Source of the DNA: Flavobacteriales bacterium
GTDB lineage: Bacteria > Bacteroidota > Bacteroidia > Flavobacteriales_D > SKUL01
Direction: 5' to 3'
Assembly: GCA_007129985.1 (NCBI GenBank)
Contig: SKUL01000275.1
Span: 1-7,968, forward strand
Length of the DNA stretch: 7,968 nucleotides
Shown: piece after piece, positions 1 to 6,579 of the stretch
How the letters are laid out: each line of letters begins with the position of its first letter
How positions within the stretch are numbered: position 1 is the stretch's first letter
Position numbers and translations under genes: made by a program
Notes under the pieces: model-generated
Database searches by the model: none
Seen by the model: the letters and a program-made list of their open reading frames with translations, nothing else
What the model was told of the DNA's origin: nothing

Positions 1-1934
1 AGACCAGAAACAATACCCTCGAAAACCTCGCCAACGTGGTCCATCATAAACTCTACCTGCTTGTATTTGATAGACATCCTCTCGGCTTCGGAGGCCTTTC
101 GCTCCTGTAGAGAGCAGTGTCTGCACGATGACTCCAGCGTATCCTGATCGGGACCTGTTTCTCCTTCCAGCACGCGCTCTAATACACGGTGTACCATCAC
201 ATCCGGATACCGACGTATGGGTGAAGTGAAGTGAGTGTAGTACTGAAAACCAAGCCCGTAGTGCCCAATGTTTTGGGTGCTGTAAACAGCCTTGGCCATG
301 CTGCGGATGGCCATGTGACGAAGCAGGTTTTCTTCGGGCTTTCCGGCTACATTTCTCAGCAGTTCAGTAATCGCAAATGCCGCGCTCTTGTTTTTGGCGG
401 CTTTCATTTCGTGCCCAAAACGCTGTGCAAAGGCCCTCAGTTCGGTGAGCTTGTCTTCGTCAGGTTCCTTGTGCACGCGATACACAAAAGGTACGGGGTT
501 TTCGGGCTTACGCTGACTTACAAACATGGCCACACGCTGATTTGCCAGCAACATGAAGTCCTCAATCAGACGATTGGTGTCCTGTAGCTTTTTCTCCTGT
601 ACACCAATGGGTTTGCCGTTTTCGTCCAGGTCAAAACGCACTTCACTGCCGCCAAACTCTATGGCTCCGAAAGCGGTTCGTGCCTTGCGCATAATCTTAC
701 TCAAGCTCAATAGGGCATTTAACTCCTTGAGGTAGGGGCCTTTCTGCGCATCCAGCACTTCTTGCGCGGCCTCGTAGGTAAAACGGTGGTCTGAGCGAAT
801 CACCGTGCGACCAAACCATTCAGCTTTGATGGCTGCGTTCTCGTCTAAATCAAAAACAGCAGAGAAACACAGCTTTTCTTCTTCGGGTCGGAGCGAACAA
901 ACCAGGTTGCTTAGTACCTCGGGCAACATGGGTACAACCCGGTCAACCAAATACACCGATGTGGCCCGTTGGTAGGCTTCTTTGTCCAAAATATCGCCGG
1001 GCTGAACATAATGTGACACATCAGCAATATGAATACCCACCCGCAAAACGCCATCTTTGAGAAATTCTACAGAGAGTGCGTCGTCAAAATCTTTGGCATC
1101 CACAGGGTCAATGGTGAACGTGGTGGCTTTTCTGAAATCCCTGCGCCGCTTTATTTCGGCCGGAGTGATTTGTGTATCCACTTTATCTGCAGCTTCCTGA
1201 ACAGAGGGTTTAAACTCCATCGGTAGCCCGAACTCTGCCATGATGGCGTGCATTTCCACCTCATGATCGCCCGGATTACCCAAAACGGCCACAACCTTGC
1301 CCGTGGGGTTTTCAGAATCATCGGGCCAGCCGGTCATTTCAACAATCACCTTTTGTCCGTTTTTTGCCCCACCAATATTGCTTCGAAGCACAAAAAAGTC
1401 CACGTGTATTCGCTGGTTCGATGGAACCACAAAAGCATAACGATCACTGATTTGAATAACCCCTACAAAAGTTGTGGCAGCCCTCTGAAGCACTTTTGCC
1501 ACGCGCCCTGCGGGCTGTCCGGAACGTTTACCCTTGAGTGTCACCGCTACCGTATCACCTTCGAGCGCAGTACCCATGTCTTTTGGGTTGATGACCACAT
1601 CATCTTCTCCCTGGTCGGTGAGCAAGTAGCCCACACCGCGCCGGGTAACCTGTAAAACACCCGTAAGTTCGCCCGGGGTAAAATCAACCAAACGATATTT
1701 TCCGCGGCTGTTAACGTCTAACAAGTCGCTGTAAATCATTTTTTCAAGCGTTCGCTGAAGCACCCCTTTGGCCGGCTTGTGCAACCCCATTCTGGCCAGC
1801 AACTGCTTGTAATTCATGGGTCGGTTTTCCTCTCTCTTGAATGCAGCAATAACGGCGGGTGTTAAATCCTGATGGCGTGAACTGCCCGACGAGCCTTTTT
1901 TCTTCTGGCCTGATTTTTTCTTTTTGCGAGACAT
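1..1934 (-). CDS. rnr: Ribonuclease R (RNase II/RNB family 3'-5' exoribonuclease), C-terminus cut by window edge
   Basis: Processive, Mg2+-dependent 3'-5' exoribonuclease that degrades structured RNA in the cytoplasm and takes part in rRNA and mRNA quality control. I translated 644 uninterrupted codons from ATG at 1934 down to the left edge. The N-terminus (residues 1-20) is very Lys/Ser-rich. A winged-helix-like segment follows (about 22-85), then two cold-shock-type OB regions (about 88-220), then the RNB catalytic domain (about 266-590). The catalytic motif TIDPVDAKDFDDA supplies Asp276, Asp282, Asp284 and Asp285, matching the four metal aspartates of E. coli RNase R. The family signature HFTSPIRRYPDVMVHR lies at about 568-583. 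The S1 domain has only started (GEVFEGIVSG, 635-644) when the window ends. E. coli RNase R has 813 residues, so well over 70 residues should lie outside. The leader is A-rich (AAAAAATC before ATG) with no Shine-Dalgarno sequence. The gene is divergent from ferritin. Confidence 0.96.
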   Translation of the reverse strand, partial: MSRKKKKSGQKKKGSSGSSRHQDLTPAVIAAFKREENRPMNYKQLLARMGLHKPAKGVLQRTLEKMIYSDLLDVNSRGKYRLVDFTPGELTGVLQVTRRGVGYLLTDQGEDDVVINPKDMGTALEGDTVAVTLKGKRSGQPAGRVAKVLQRAATTFVGVIQISDRYAFVVPSNQRIHVDFFVLRSNIGGAKNGQKVIVEMTGWPDDSENPTGKVVAVLGNPGDHEVEMHAIMAEFGLPMEFKPSVQEAADKVDTQITPAEIKRRRDFRKATTFTIDPVDAKDFDDALSVEFLKDGVLRVGIHIADVSHYVQPGDILDKEAYQRATSVYLVDRVVPMLPEVLSNLVCSLRPEEEKLCFSAVFDLDENAAIKAEWFGRTVIRSDHRFTYEAAQEVLDAQKGPYLKELNALLSLSKIMRKARTAFGAIEFGGSEVRFDLDENGKPIGVQEKKLQDTNRLIEDFMLLANQRVAMFVSQRKPENPVPFVYRVHKEPDEDKLTELRAFAQRFGHEMKAAKNKSAAFAITELLRNVAGKPEENLLRHMAIRSMAKAVYSTQNIGHYGLGFQYYTHFTSPIRRYPDVMVHRVLERVLEGETGPDQDTLESSCRHCSLQERKASEAERMSIKYKQVEFMMDHVGEVFEGIVSG

Positions 1935-1950
1935 GATTTTTTAAACGGAT

Positions 1951-1987
1951 CACCGACCTGTTTGTTAGTCGGTGGAGAAAGACTAAC
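1951..1987. promoter_or_regulatory. Two overlapping, mutually exclusive inverted repeats between RNase R and ferritin
   Basis: CACCGAC (1951-1957) pairs perfectly with GTCGGTG (1968-1974), and GTTAGTC (1964-1970) pairs perfectly with GACTAAC (1981-1987). Each repeat has 7-bp arms and a 10-bp spacer, and they share bases 1968-1970, so only one hairpin can form at a time. On the ferritin side they span the -33 box and touch the -7 box, as an operator would. On the RNase R side they would lie in the mRNA leader, the nearer hairpin ending 16 bases before the start codon. The pairing is seen directly; the function is inferred. Confidence 0.5.
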
Positions 1988-1991
1988 TTTG
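1961..1991 (+). promoter_or_regulatory. Ferritin promoter, Bacteroidota type (TTTG-N19-TAACTTTG)
   Basis: TTTG at 1961-1964 and TAACTTTG at 1984-1991 are separated by 19 bases. This matches the known Bacteroides consensus of a -33 TTTG and a -7 TAnnTTTG. Transcription should begin near 1996, which leaves a leader of about 20 bases before the ATG at 2016. This rules out the in-frame ATG at 1962 as the ferritin start, because it lies inside the promoter. Confidence 0.78.
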
Positions 1992-1998
1992 AATTCGC

Positions 1999-2006
1999 TA
2001 AAACTA
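1999..2006 (-). promoter_or_regulatory. Candidate -7 element for RNase R (TAGTTTTA)
   Basis: Read on the minus strand, TAGTTTTAGC resembles the TAnnTTTR core found before other genes here (TAACTTTAGC at 2619, TAATTTTAGC at 5914). The start would be near 1994, giving a leader of about 60 bases that carries both inverted repeats. No good -33 TTTG is present; a bare TTG sits 17 bases upstream. It is a weak call. Confidence 0.3.
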
Positions 2007-2015
2007 AGAACAATT

Positions 2016-2516
2016 ATGCTATCCAAGAAAATAGAAAAGGCGCTCAACAGGCAGGTAGAAGTAGAGGCAGACAGCTCTCAGTTTTATCTCTCAATGGCCT
2101 CCTGGGCCGAGACACAGGGTTTCAATGGCACCGCCAAATTTCTCTACACACAGTCTGATGAAGAGCGCATGCACATGCTCAAGTTGGTGCGCTTTATCAA
2201 CGAGCGTGGAGGACACGCAATTGTGCCAGCCCTGAAGCAGCCACCGGCAAAGTTTAAAAGCCTGAGCGACATTTTTGAGTCGCTGTTGGGCCACGAAATC
2301 AAGGTAACCGAAGAAATCAACGGCCTTGTTCACACCACCCTTGAAGAGAAGGACTATACTACACACAATTTCTTGCAGTGGTATGTTTCTGAGCAGATTG
2401 AGGAGGAAGCTCAGGCGCGCACCATCATGGATAAGCTCAACATGATTGGAAACGATAAAGGTGGTTTGTACCTCTTTGATCGTGATCTGGAAAACATGCC
2501 GGCTGCACACGATTAG
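2016..2516 (+). CDS. ftnA: Bacterial non-heme ferritin (FtnA type)
   Basis: Iron-storage protein that oxidises Fe(II) at a ferroxidase centre and stores it as a mineral in a 24-subunit cytoplasmic shell. The 166-residue length is close to E. coli FtnA (165). The ferroxidase ligands fall at the E. coli FtnA positions: Glu17, Glu50 and His53 for site A, Glu94, Gln127 and Glu130 around site B, and Glu49, Glu126 and Glu129 for site C. The helix motif NFLQWYVSEQ (118-127) is a family hallmark. There is no heme-ligand Met of the bacterioferritin type in the expected place, and no Dps-like short form. The start at ATG 2016 is chosen because the promoter sits just upstream. The leader is A-rich, with no Shine-Dalgarno sequence. 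It is transcribed alone, divergent from RNase R. No canonical Fur box was recognised, so iron control cannot be read from the sequence. Confidence 0.95.
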   Translation: MLSKKIEKALNRQVEVEADSSQFYLSMASWAETQGFNGTAKFLYTQSDEERMHMLKLVRFINERGGHAIVPALKQPPAKFKSLSDIFESLLGHEIKVTEEINGLVHTTLEEKDYTTHNFLQWYVSEQIEEEAQARTIMDKLNMIGNDKGGLYLFDRDLENMPAAHD

Positions 2517-2570
2517 TGTACCGAAACGAGCCACGCCCATTTTGCTTAGCTAAGGGCTATTAAGACAACA

Positions 2571-2593
2571 CCGTGGAAAACAAATCACCACGG
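2571..2593. repeat. Short inverted repeat CCGTGG-N11-CCACGG after ferritin
   Basis: A perfect 6-bp inverted repeat with an 11-base spacer lies in the ferritin/YfiR intergenic region. It has no T-tract, so it is not a standard intrinsic terminator. It ends 25 bases before the -7-like element at 2619, so it could be either an operator for the next operon or a 3' hairpin of the ferritin mRNA. The pairing is seen; the role is unknown. Confidence 0.3.
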
Positions 2594-2618
2594 GAAAACA
2601 TAAGTAACCAACGAGTCC

Positions 2619-2626
2619 TAACTTTA
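2619..2626 (+). promoter_or_regulatory. Candidate -7 element of the YfiR-TPR-phosphatase operon (TAACTTTA)
   Basis: TAACTTTAGC differs from the TAnnTTTG consensus only in its last base and resembles the element before the HD gene at 5914. A clear -33 TTTG is missing. If used, transcription would begin near 2631, only 3 bases before the ATG at 2634 but 15 before the ATG at 2646. The latter fits the leader lengths of the other genes here. Confidence 0.38.
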
Positions 2627-2645
2627 GCCTCGCATGCAGCGCTAT

Positions 2646-3194
2646 ATGCAAATCAGGCCATTTGTGTTGTTGACCTTGTTGTCGGCGGTGTTTGCCTTTG
2701 CGCCCGCAACCGACCCGGAAGGGCCGCGCTTTGACGAAAAAGATACGGCCGCCATGATTAAGGCCAGCTACATTTACAACTTTGCCAAGCTTGTAGATTG
2801 GCCCGACGAAAACAAACGTGGTAACTTCATCATCGGGGTGATGGGTGGTTCCAGCATGTACCAGCAGTTGGTTACCAAGTACAACGGAAAAACTATTGGT
2901 AGCCAGCCTATTGAAATCCGAAAAATTTCCAACACACAAAACTTCACCACGTGTCATGTGCTGTTTGTTGACAACGAATTCAGCACGGCCATTGACGAAG
3001 TTGTGAAGCACACCAACGGCACCAGTACCTTACTGGTATCACACCAAAACGGAGCCCTTTCAAAGGGTGTAGCTATCAACTTTGTGGTGGTGGATGATAA
3101 TCTGAAGTTCGAACTGAGCGTTCCTAACGCAGAGCGAAACAACCTCTTTGTTGGCTCTACGTTGAAAAGTCTCGCATTACACGTAGAAAACTAA
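2646..3194 (+). CDS. YfiR/DUF4154-family secreted protein
   Basis: Small exported protein of the YfiR/HmsC-like family (DUF4154). In Pseudomonas, YfiR is a periplasmic repressor of the membrane diguanylate cyclase YfiN. With the chosen start the protein has 182 residues. It opens with a signal peptide (MQIRPFVLLTLLSAVFAFA, cleavage near residue 19). The family signature KASYIYNFAKLVDWP lies at 39-53, and the conserved C-terminal core (GVAINFVVVDDNLKFELS and on to GSTLKSLA) at 141-177. Only one Cys remains (103), so the disulfides known from Pseudomonas YfiR are not possible within one chain. An in-frame ATG at 2634 would add four residues; 2646 is preferred because of the -7-like element at 2619. 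The stop TAA overlaps the next ATG (TAATG), so translation is probably coupled. The family call is firm; the partner is inferred to be the phosphatase two genes downstream. Confidence 0.87.
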   Translation: MQIRPFVLLTLLSAVFAFAPATDPEGPRFDEKDTAAMIKASYIYNFAKLVDWPDENKRGNFIIGVMGGSSMYQQLVTKYNGKTIGSQPIEIRKISNTQNFTTCHVLFVDNEFSTAIDEVVKHTNGTSTLLVSHQNGALSKGVAINFVVVDDNLKFELSVPNAERNNLFVGSTLKSLALHVEN

Positions 3195-4114
3195 TGCGTA
3201 TGAAGTGGCTCCAAAACATACTCAAAAGCGCCGTCGCAATTGCTGTGGTGTTGTTTTCCGTGGCCGAAGCCAAGGCCCAACCGGCCGCTACCATTGAGGC
3301 TTATCAGGCATATCAGCAAAAAGACTACAGCCGCGCAGCTTCCTTGATTGATGCTGTTGTCATTTCGGAAGAAGGAAAAGAGGATGCCATGAGCTGGCAC
3401 ATCCGCGGCTTTGTGTATAAAGACCTCTTCAACGAGGAGAAAAACGATGCTGAGCGCGACGCGCACAGGGAAAAGGCCATTGCGTCGTACAAACGCTCCA
3501 TGGAACTGGATGCAGCCCAGGCCTACAAAGAAAATAACCTGAAGTCGCTGCGCTACCTTGCTTCGTCCTACTACAACGATGCGGTGTTGGTGATGCGTGA
3601 ACTCAACCCCAGAACCATTGACCGCTCCGAGGAGCTTTACGCTGCCTACAAAGACTTGCAGCGCGCCGTAGACCCCTCATTCAATTTCGCAGAGCGAGAC
3701 GTTACGTACTACAAAGCCCTCGCAACGAGCAACCGAAAGATTTATGAGCAGGACCGAAGCAACCTCAAGGATTTCCTGTTCAGAGCGCTGGATAACTACA
3801 AAGTGGTGCTCGAAATAGACCCTGAAAACTACGGGGCTAATTACAATACTGCCATTAACTTATACAACGAAGGGGCTTTTGGTATTGAGCAAATTGATGC
3901 CGACGCACAGATACCTACCATAGTCAAGGTTCAGGCCGAAAGCGTTGAGTTGTTCAGAGAGGCGCTTCCGTACATGCTCAAAGCGCATGAACTAAATCCT
4001 GAACGACGGGAAACACTGATAGCCTTAAGAGGCATCTACCTAAGCCTGAACAACAACGAGGAAGCGAACAAATACCGCGAACTGCTCAAGGATACCCAAC
4101 AAACCAACAAATAA
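3194..4114 (+). CDS. Secreted tetratricopeptide-repeat (TPR) protein
   Basis: The 306-residue protein has an N-terminal signal peptide (hydrophobic core about 12-24, likely cleavage after AKA at 28), so it should sit in the periplasm. The mature part is almost all helical. TPR-like hairpins are visible at about 33-60, 66-106 (with a charged insertion), 195-228 (ALDNYKVVLEIDPENYGANY) and 250-300 (LKAHELNPERRETLIALRGI). TPRs bind other proteins; no catalytic motif was seen. The start at 3194 is chosen because it overlaps the YfiR stop by one base; ATG at 3200 is possible but loses that overlap. The gene sits between the YfiR-like gene and the phosphatase gene, which suggests an envelope scaffold or adaptor for the same signalling unit. 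That role is inferred, since TPR proteins of this sort are very common in Bacteroidota. Confidence 0.85.
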   Translation: MRMKWLQNILKSAVAIAVVLFSVAEAKAQPAATIEAYQAYQQKDYSRAASLIDAVVISEEGKEDAMSWHIRGFVYKDLFNEEKNDAERDAHREKAIASYKRSMELDAAQAYKENNLKSLRYLASSYYNDAVLVMRELNPRTIDRSEELYAAYKDLQRAVDPSFNFAERDVTYYKALATSNRKIYEQDRSNLKDFLFRALDNYKVVLEIDPENYGANYNTAINLYNEGAFGIEQIDADAQIPTIVKVQAESVELFREALPYMLKAHELNPERRETLIALRGIYLSLNNNEEANKYRELLKDTQQTNK

Positions 4115-4140
4115 TGACGCCCGTGGCCTTCCCGGTATGA
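4114..4140 (+). other. Eight-codon mini-ORF bridging the TPR and phosphatase genes
   Basis: The TPR stop TAA (4112-4114) overlaps an ATG (4114-4116) that opens the frame MTPVAFPV. The stop TGA (4138-4140) of that frame overlaps the phosphatase ATG (4137-4139). The junction therefore reads as two successive stop/start overlaps, TAATG and ATGA. It could carry terminating ribosomes to the phosphatase start, or be chance. No Shine-Dalgarno sequence is present in the 22-base gap. Confidence 0.2.
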
Positions 4141-5906
4141 AGTTTCGGTTCACCATAGGAGGCAAGCTATACACAGGCTTTGGAGTAATCATCCTCTGCA
4201 TTTTGTTGGTATTTCTTATTACCAATCAAACACTTACCGAATCACGGCGAATCAACGACCGCATCAACGAAGTGTACATTCCGTCGGTGCAGCAGCTCGA
4301 AAAACTCCGCTACGAGATTATCCGAACCCGAATGCTCATCACCAACTGGGCTTTTGTACAAAGCAGGGAAGACACCGAAGAAAAGCGAACCCTGCAGCGA
4401 ATCACGGACGAAGACCTGCCCGAGATAATTGGGGGTCTCAACAAGATGTCCTTGGCGTGGGATGAGAATGATATTATCAAGAAGAACAGAATCATCAAGT
4501 CCATTGATGAATTACTGGAGCTCTATGAGATCGTGAAAAGAGAGCTGCCCGACATGCGCAGCTACGACGAGGATTTTAACGTCTTTTACGCCCGCGATTT
4601 GGCAGAAGAAGGAGGGGTGATTGACGAAAAAGCCAAAGAAATACTGTTTGATCTCAATAACCTGATTATCAAAATTCGAAAAAGTGTGGATCGCGACAGC
4701 GCTGAGATGCACGCCGGGTTTGATCAATTAGAGGTGTACTTGCGTTCATTCGGTATTGGACTGGTGCTCGGAGGCATTCTGATTGCCCTTCTCACAGGAA
4801 GGTCTATTGTGCGCCCGGTTCAACAGCTTAAAACAGCATTGCTCTCTATGGGAAGGGGGGTGGTGCCCAAAGAACCGGTTAAAATTACCCGCGACGAGAT
4901 TGGCGAAATGGCTAAAGCTCTCAATACGCTAATAGATAGCGTAAAACACACCACCGACTTTGCCGAGAAAGTAGGGCGCGGAAACTTCGATTACCCCTAT
5001 CAACCGCTGAGCAACGAGGACAAGTTAGGTGCCGCATTGCTTAAAATGGCGCGCGAACTCGGCGACAACGAGCGCAACCTCGAACGACAAGTAGAAGAGC
5101 GCACACAGGAAGTGGTAGAAAAAAGTCGGCAGATTGAAGAACTTTATCAGGATGTTACGGCCAGTATTCGTTCGGCCAAGCGGCTGCAGGAAACCATCTT
5201 GCCGCCCATCCGTGAAATCAGCACAATGTTTCCGGATAGTTTTGTGCTCTACAAACCGCGGGACATTGTGAGCGGCGACTTTTACTGGTTCAGGCAGCTG
5301 AAAAACAAACAACTTTTTGCCGTTGTTGACAGTACTGGCCATGGGGTGCCGGGAGCATTTATGAGCCTTGTTGGGTTCAACGGCCTCAACCAGGCAGTAA
5401 AAGACAACGAAGGAAACCTCACCCCGCAACGCATTCTTTCGTCGTTTCACACGATTGCACAGGACAACTTACATAAAACCAGCGAAGAGAACAACGTGCG
5501 CGACAGCATGGATATGGCGCTGTGCGTGTTTGACACCAATACCCGCACTTTGGAATACGCCGGGGCAAACATTCAGCTTTACCTTGTGCGCGACGGAGAA
5601 CTCCGGGAACTCAAACCAAACAAGTGCTCCATAGGCAGTATTGAGCGCGAAAACGTCGTTTTTGAACAACACTCGGTTTCCTTGCAGGCGGGTGATAAGG
5701 TGTATCTCTTTTCCGATGGCTTTGTTGACCAGTTTGGTGGACCCAAAGGGAAGAAGTTCATGTATAAGCAGTTTCGCAGCATGATACTTTCTGCGCAACA
5801 CCTACCGATGGAAGAGCAGGAAAAGGAGTTCAGACTGAGGCTAGACACATGGATGGAGGGGCATCAGCAGGTAGATGATATCCTGATGGTGGGTGTGGGT
5901 TTTTAA
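4137..5906 (+). CDS. Two-TM HAMP sensor with SpoIIE-type PP2C serine/threonine phosphatase domain
   Basis: Inner-membrane signalling phosphatase of 589 residues. TM1 (about 13-30) is followed by a mostly helical periplasmic sensor of about 170 residues (31-203) resembling a four-helix-bundle ligand domain, then TM2 (about 204-221). A HAMP domain (222-275, with RPVQQL and DEIGEMAKALN) follows. A second, HAMP-like segment (276-310, GNFDYPYQPLSNEDKLG) leads into a coiled coil (311-345). The SpoIIE/PP2C domain spans 365-589. Metal-binding aspartates are present in SGDFYW (Asp381), VVDSTGHGVPGAFMS (Asp398), LFSDGF (Asp527) and QVDDILMV (Asp580/581), so it should be active. Such phosphatases usually dephosphorylate STAS anti-anti-sigma or similar proteins; none is encoded in this window, so the substrate is unknown. 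It is the third gene of a tight operon with the YfiR-like and TPR proteins, which are inferred to act on its periplasmic part. Confidence 0.94.
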   Translation: MKFRFTIGGKLYTGFGVIILCILLVFLITNQTLTESRRINDRINEVYIPSVQQLEKLRYEIIRTRMLITNWAFVQSREDTEEKRTLQRITDEDLPEIIGGLNKMSLAWDENDIIKKNRIIKSIDELLELYEIVKRELPDMRSYDEDFNVFYARDLAEEGGVIDEKAKEILFDLNNLIIKIRKSVDRDSAEMHAGFDQLEVYLRSFGIGLVLGGILIALLTGRSIVRPVQQLKTALLSMGRGVVPKEPVKITRDEIGEMAKALNTLIDSVKHTTDFAEKVGRGNFDYPYQPLSNEDKLGAALLKMARELGDNERNLERQVEERTQEVVEKSRQIEELYQDVTASIRSAKRLQETILPPIREISTMFPDSFVLYKPRDIVSGDFYWFRQLKNKQLFAVVDSTGHGVPGAFMSLVGFNGLNQAVKDNEGNLTPQRILSSFHTIAQDNLHKTSEENNVRDSMDMALCVFDTNTRTLEYAGANIQLYLVRDGELRELKPNKCSIGSIERENVVFEQHSVSLQAGDKVYLFSDGFVDQFGGPKGKKFMYKQFRSMILSAQHLPMEEQEKEFRLRLDTWMEGHQQVDDILMVGVGF

Positions 5907-5913
5907 GAATGCT

Positions 5914-5921
5914 TAATTTTA
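5914..5921 (+). promoter_or_regulatory. Candidate -7 element before the HD gene (TAATTTTA)
   Basis: TAATTTTAGC lies in the short gap after the phosphatase gene and resembles the elements at 2619 and, on the minus strand, at 1999-2006. Transcription would begin near 5926, 15 bases before the ATG at 5941. No -33 TTTG is visible at the right distance, so the HD gene may equally be read from the operon promoter. Confidence 0.3.
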
Positions 5922-5940
5922 GCGGGTTCCTACATTGAGT

Positions 5941-6525
5941 ATGCGCTACAAAGAAGCAGAGAATTGGGTGTTTGCCAAGCTAGCTCACGAGCTTGACGAC
6001 GTGCTTGTTTACCACGATATCAAGCATACGGCCGATGTGGTTCGGGCGGCCGACAGGCTGTGCTACCTCGAAGGTATCTCGCAGCACGATACAATTATGG
6101 TGCGCACAGCGGCGCTTTTTCACGATGTTGGTTTTTGTGAGCAATACATGGATAACGAAGAGCTGGCTGCCGGTGTGGCGACAGAGGTATTGCCCCAATT
6201 CGGCTACACCCCGGAGGAAGTAGCCACCATTGGCCAGATGATTATGGCTACCCGCGTACCACATCACCCGCACAACAAGCTGGATGAAATAATTTGTGAC
6301 GCAGACCTTGACTATCTCGGTAGAGACGACTTTCATCCCATAGCCGACAACCTCAAGATAGAGCTCATGCACTACGGCATCATTAAAACAGACAAGGAGT
6401 GGGACGAAATTCAGGTGAAATTTTTCAACCTTCACCGCTATTTTACATCATCTGCCATCAAATTAAGGCAAGAAAAAAAGGCGGCCCATCTTCAGGAGAT
6501 TCAGAGCCGCCTCAGTACTTATTGA
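5941..6525 (+). CDS. HD-domain metal-dependent phosphohydrolase
   Basis: Cytosolic 194-residue protein with an HD superfamily fold; no signal peptide or TM segment. The metal ligands are visible in order: YHDIKHTADVV (His25, His29), ALFHDVGF (His61-Asp62), then VPHHPHN (about 107-112) and ICDADLDYLGR (Asp120/Asp122). The YHxxxHT...HD pattern is shared with cyclic-nucleotide phosphodiesterase-like and other HD hydrolases, so the substrate could be a cyclic nucleotide or another phosphate ester; it cannot be named. ATG 5941 is chosen over an in-frame TTG two codons upstream (5935). It follows the phosphatase gene by 34 bases on the same strand and may be the fourth operon member. Its 3' end overlaps a terminator used by the convergent usp gene: the Lys-Lys at 179-180 comes from the A-tract and Ala-Ala from one stem arm. 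Confidence 0.9.
   Translation: MRYKEAENWVFAKLAHELDDVLVYHDIKHTADVVRAADRLCYLEGISQHDTIMVRTAALFHDVGFCEQYMDNEELAAGVATEVLPQFGYTPEEVATIGQMIMATRVPHHPHNKLDEIICDADLDYLGRDDFHPIADNLKIELMHYGIIKTDKEWDEIQVKFFNLHRYFTSSAIKLRQEKKAAHLQEIQSRLSTY
6473..6512 (-). terminator. Intrinsic terminator of the universal stress gene, inside the HD gene
   Basis: On the minus strand AGGCGGC (6512-6506) pairs with GCCGCCT (6485-6479), with an inner ATCT/AGAT pairing in the loop, and is followed directly by seven Ts (6479-6473). It lies 68 bases beyond the usp stop codon, within the coding 3' end of the convergent HD gene. No equivalent plus-strand terminator was seen between 6526 and 6579. Confidence 0.75.
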
Positions 6526-6579
6526 GACCAACCCCACGAAGCGATAATTACGCCCGAAGAGCGGTATTCAAAGTGCGTG

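Noticed and set aside
231..1655. Several plus-strand open frames opposite RNase R
   Set aside because: They are antisense shadows of the continuous RNase R frame, which contains all catalytic motifs; none has a recognisable domain or promoter.
1962..2015. In-frame upstream ATG that would extend ferritin by 18 residues
   Set aside because: It lies inside the ferritin promoter (TTTG at 1961, TAACTTTG at 1984), and the 166-residue form aligns end to end with E. coli FtnA.
2535..2557. Possible ferritin terminator (GCCC ... GGGC with the palindrome CTTAGCTAAG)
   Set aside because: The stem is only 4 bp, the inner palindrome has no loop and no T-run follows.
5935..5940. TTG start for the HD protein
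   Set aside because: An ATG two codons later gives the same protein and is the more common start; nothing in the leader favours TTG.
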